Positions 62,869 to 64,000 of a stretch of DNA of 64,000 nt are shown in pieces; the stretch's first letter is position 1, and every line of letters starts with the position of its first letter. The translations under genes were made by a program, and so were the position numbers. Source of the DNA: an uncultured Clostridia bacterium (GTDB taxonomy: Bacteria > Bacillota > Clostridia > Christensenellales > Borkfalkiaceae); NCBI GenBank assembly GCA_944354125.1, contig CALVPT010000008.1, forward strand, positions 18,945 to 82,944. Direction: 5' to 3'. Below the pieces are notes generated by a model. That model worked only from the letters and a program-made list of their open reading frames with translations. It had not been told where the DNA came from and searched no databases.

Positions 62869-63180
62869 TCATTCCGCCTTGGGTATCAGTGTATATATAC
62901 CGCTTATATTCAATATCTTGTCCGCCGCGAGATTGGGTGACTGCACGTAAAGCGGAATATGTAGCTTTTGCGCCTTTTTGTATCTGCCGATCAAAAAGCC
63001 TATGCCCGTGGAGTCCATGAACGCCACTTCGGAGAGGTTTATTATAATGCTCTTTACCGACAGGTTGCCGTCTATGATGGCGTCGCACTTTTCCCTTACG
63101 GAGGACGCCGAACACTCATCCATTTCGCCGATCAATTTTATGTGCAGGCTGCCGCCTGCCAGTCCGTATCTGACTACCAT
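62869..63180 (-). CDS. spoIIAA: anti-anti-sigma factor SpoIIAA
   Basis: 103 residues, single STAS domain. The phosphorylated serine is Ser57 in FMDSTGIGFLIGR (Ser58 in B. subtilis). Unphosphorylated SpoIIAA captures SpoIIAB and frees SigF. First gene of the operon; GAAGGTAATTTGT precedes ATG. Confidence 0.95.
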   Translation of the reverse strand: MVVRYGLAGGSLHIKLIGEMDECSASSVREKCDAIIDGNLSVKSIIINLSEVAFMDSTGIGFLIGRYKKAQKLHIPLYVQSPNLAADKILNISGIYTLIPKAE

Positions 63181-63226
63181 ACAAATTACCTTCGTTTTTA
63201 TAAAATATTACTATCCCACGCGGCGA

Positions 63227-63269
63227 ACAATCTGACAGATTGTAATTTTTTTTGTATTAATTTGGCGAA
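63227..63269 (-). promoter_or_regulatory. candidate spoIIA control region: 17-bp palindrome and 0A-box-like site
   Basis: ACAATCTGACAGATTGT (63227-63243) is a perfect 17-bp palindrome 47-63 bases before spoIIAA. TGGCGAA (63263-63269) fits the Spo0A box TGNCGAA on the plus strand, and CGGCGAA at 63221-63227 fits 6 of 7. No convincing sigma-H or sigma-A pair was found. Confidence 0.35.
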
Positions 63270-63421
63270 AGTAAATGCGGCATGTGCGCATATATGGCGC
63301 GACTAACGGCATATGGTACATATTTTACGCCTTAAAAAAGTCCGCACCGCCTGACCTTACGCGGCTTGAAAAGTTGCAAAAAAATCTATATAAAAAAATA
63401 AATAATTTTTATAAAAAACGC

Positions 63422-63450
63422 TTGACAAAAAAGTCTGGTTATATTATTAT
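63422..63450 (+). promoter_or_regulatory. tRNA operon promoter
   Basis: Consensus TTGACA (63422-63427), 17-base spacer, TATTAT (63445-63450), behind an A/T-rich stretch (63370-63420) that could act as an UP element. Confidence 0.8.
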
Positions 63451-63503
63451 ATACGAGCGTTGCGGCGGTAAACCGTCAGACGACTTAAAGCGCAAGCTTT
63501 TAA

Positions 63504-63580
63504 GGGCCTTTAGCTCAGTTGGTTAGAGCAGTCGGCTCATAACCGATCGGTCCGCGGTTCGAGTCCGTGAAGGCCCACCA
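63504..63580 (+). tRNA. tRNA-Met (anticodon CAT)
   Basis: 77 nt with encoded CCA. Acceptor GGGCCTT pairs with AAGGCCC; anticodon CAT at 63538-63540 in loop CTCATAA; T arm GCGGTTCGAGTCCGT. The anticodon stem lacks the three GC pairs of initiator tRNA, so it is elongator Met, or possibly lysidine-modified tRNA-Ile. Confidence 0.93.
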
Positions 63581-63602
63581 CTCAAAATTATTTAATATTT
63601 AT

Positions 63603-63679
63603 GGCCCGATAGCTCAGTTGGTTAGAGCGCCAGCCTGTCACGCTGGAGGTCGACGGTTCGAGCCCGTTTCGGGTCGCCA
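63603..63679 (+). tRNA. tRNA-Asp (anticodon GTC)
   Basis: 77 nt with CCA. Acceptor GGCCCGA/TCGGGTC with one G-U pair, anticodon GTC at 63637-63639. A substrate for the queuosine enzymes tgt and queA in this window. Confidence 0.97.
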
Positions 63680-63719
63680 TAACATATCTTTAAGCGCCCA
63701 TCAAAAGGCGCTTAAAAAT

Positions 63720-63795
63720 GCCTTGGTAGCTCAGTCGGTAGAGCGGTGGACTGAAAATCCATATGTCGGCGGTTCGATTCCACCCCAAGGCACCA
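63720..63795 (+). tRNA. tRNA-Phe (anticodon GAA)
   Basis: 76 nt with CCA. Acceptor GCCTTGG/CCAAGGC, anticodon GAA at 63753-63755 in loop CTGAAAA. Confidence 0.97.
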
Positions 63796-63812
63796 CACAA
63801 AATCTGTCTTTT

Positions 63813-63888
63813 GCTGGTGTAGCTCAATTGGCAGAGCAGCTGATTTGTAATCAGCAGGTTGCGGGTTCGATTCCAGTCACCAGCTCCA
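63813..63888 (+). tRNA. tRNA-Thr (anticodon TGT)
   Basis: 76 nt with CCA. Acceptor GCTGGTG/CACCAGC, anticodon TGT at 63846-63848 in loop TTTGTAA. Confidence 0.97.
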
Positions 63889-63915
63889 CAACACCAATAA
63901 TAAAGACATATATAC

Positions 63916-64000
63916 GGGCGGATTGCAGAGTGGCCAAATGCATCAGACTGTAAATCTGACGTCTCCGACTTCGGTGGTTCGAATCCACCTCCTCCCACCA
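63916..64000 (+). tRNA. tRNA-Tyr (anticodon GTA)
   Basis: 85 nt class II tRNA with a long variable arm, ending in CCA exactly at the window end. Anticodon GTA at 63950-63952, T arm GGTGGTTCGAATCCACC. The acceptor GGGCGGA faces TCCTCCC, giving one C/T mismatch at the fourth pair. Confidence 0.93.

Noticed and set aside
63504..63580. Initiator tRNA-fMet
   Set aside because: The acceptor ends in a normal G-C pair and the anticodon stem lacks three consecutive G-C pairs; elongator Met or Ile2 fits better.

Overview
The window is a gene-dense chromosomal segment of an endospore-forming member of the Clostridia (Firmicutes/Bacillota). The evidence is gene content: spoIIAA-spoIIAB-sigF, yabP-yabQ-divIC, a CwlD-type amidase, a SigH-like sigma factor, a SpoVB-like flippase, and the clostridial SCIFF peptide with its radical SAM maturase. 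Promoters are mostly TATAAT-centred with 17-base spacing, and Shine-Dalgarno sites are mostly AGGAG/GGTG. I cannot name the species. Almost everything is core genome; I see no prophage, insertion sequence, CRISPR array or rRNA gene. Long antisense reading frames across the coding regions are shadows of codon bias.

Layout. 1-5054 (minus): pyrimidine operon pyrB-pyrC-pyrF-pyrK-pyrD (pyrD cut by the window edge) behind a leader that looks like a PyrR attenuator. 5055-8220: sparse, with a phosphoesterase, a cysteine-rich hypothetical, a LysM protein and a possible regulator relic. 8220-20556: a SpoVB-like flippase, a pair of half-size TauE/SafE permeases, a 1352-residue surface protein, a GNAT acetyltransferase, RsmF-like methyltransferase with a DnaQ-like exonuclease, a GT2-like orphan and serS. 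20556-31117: a P-type ATPase, gyrB-gyrA, and the sporulation/division cluster yabP-yabQ-divIC-ppx/gppA-M50 protease. 31324-38738 (minus): mrnC-rlmB-sigH-dnaX-ybaB-recR-gpsA-typA. 38824-48689: cwlD, rpsO-pnp, and recJ-relA-MBL hydrolase-hemZ. 48745-58796 (minus): ruvC-ruvA-ruvB-queA-tgt-yajC-TIGR04086-scfA-scfB-secD-secF. 58924-63180: argH, an aminotransferase and the spoIIA operon. 63504-64000: tRNA-Met, Asp, Phe, Thr and Tyr.

How the genes work together: most transcription units are closed by strong GC-rich hairpins and opened by recognisable promoters. Information-processing genes (gyrase, RuvABC, RecR, RecJ, DnaX, PNPase, ribonuclease M5-like processing and rRNA methylation) are mixed with sporulation control (SigH, SigF and its regulators SpoIIAA/AB, and YabP/YabQ and CwlD for the cortex). 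The Sec accessory genes secD, secF and yajC are interleaved with the SCIFF ribosomal-peptide system.

Most worth a second look: SecD and SecF both lack the conserved acidic residue thought to carry protons; at least four genes have a perfect -10 box only 6-8 bases before ATG and should be leaderless; GyrA has Arg at the quinolone-determining Ser83 position; a 13-bp inverted repeat embeds the divergent ruvC/argH promoters; and the scfA-scfB gap holds a hairpin plus a 15-bp palindrome.
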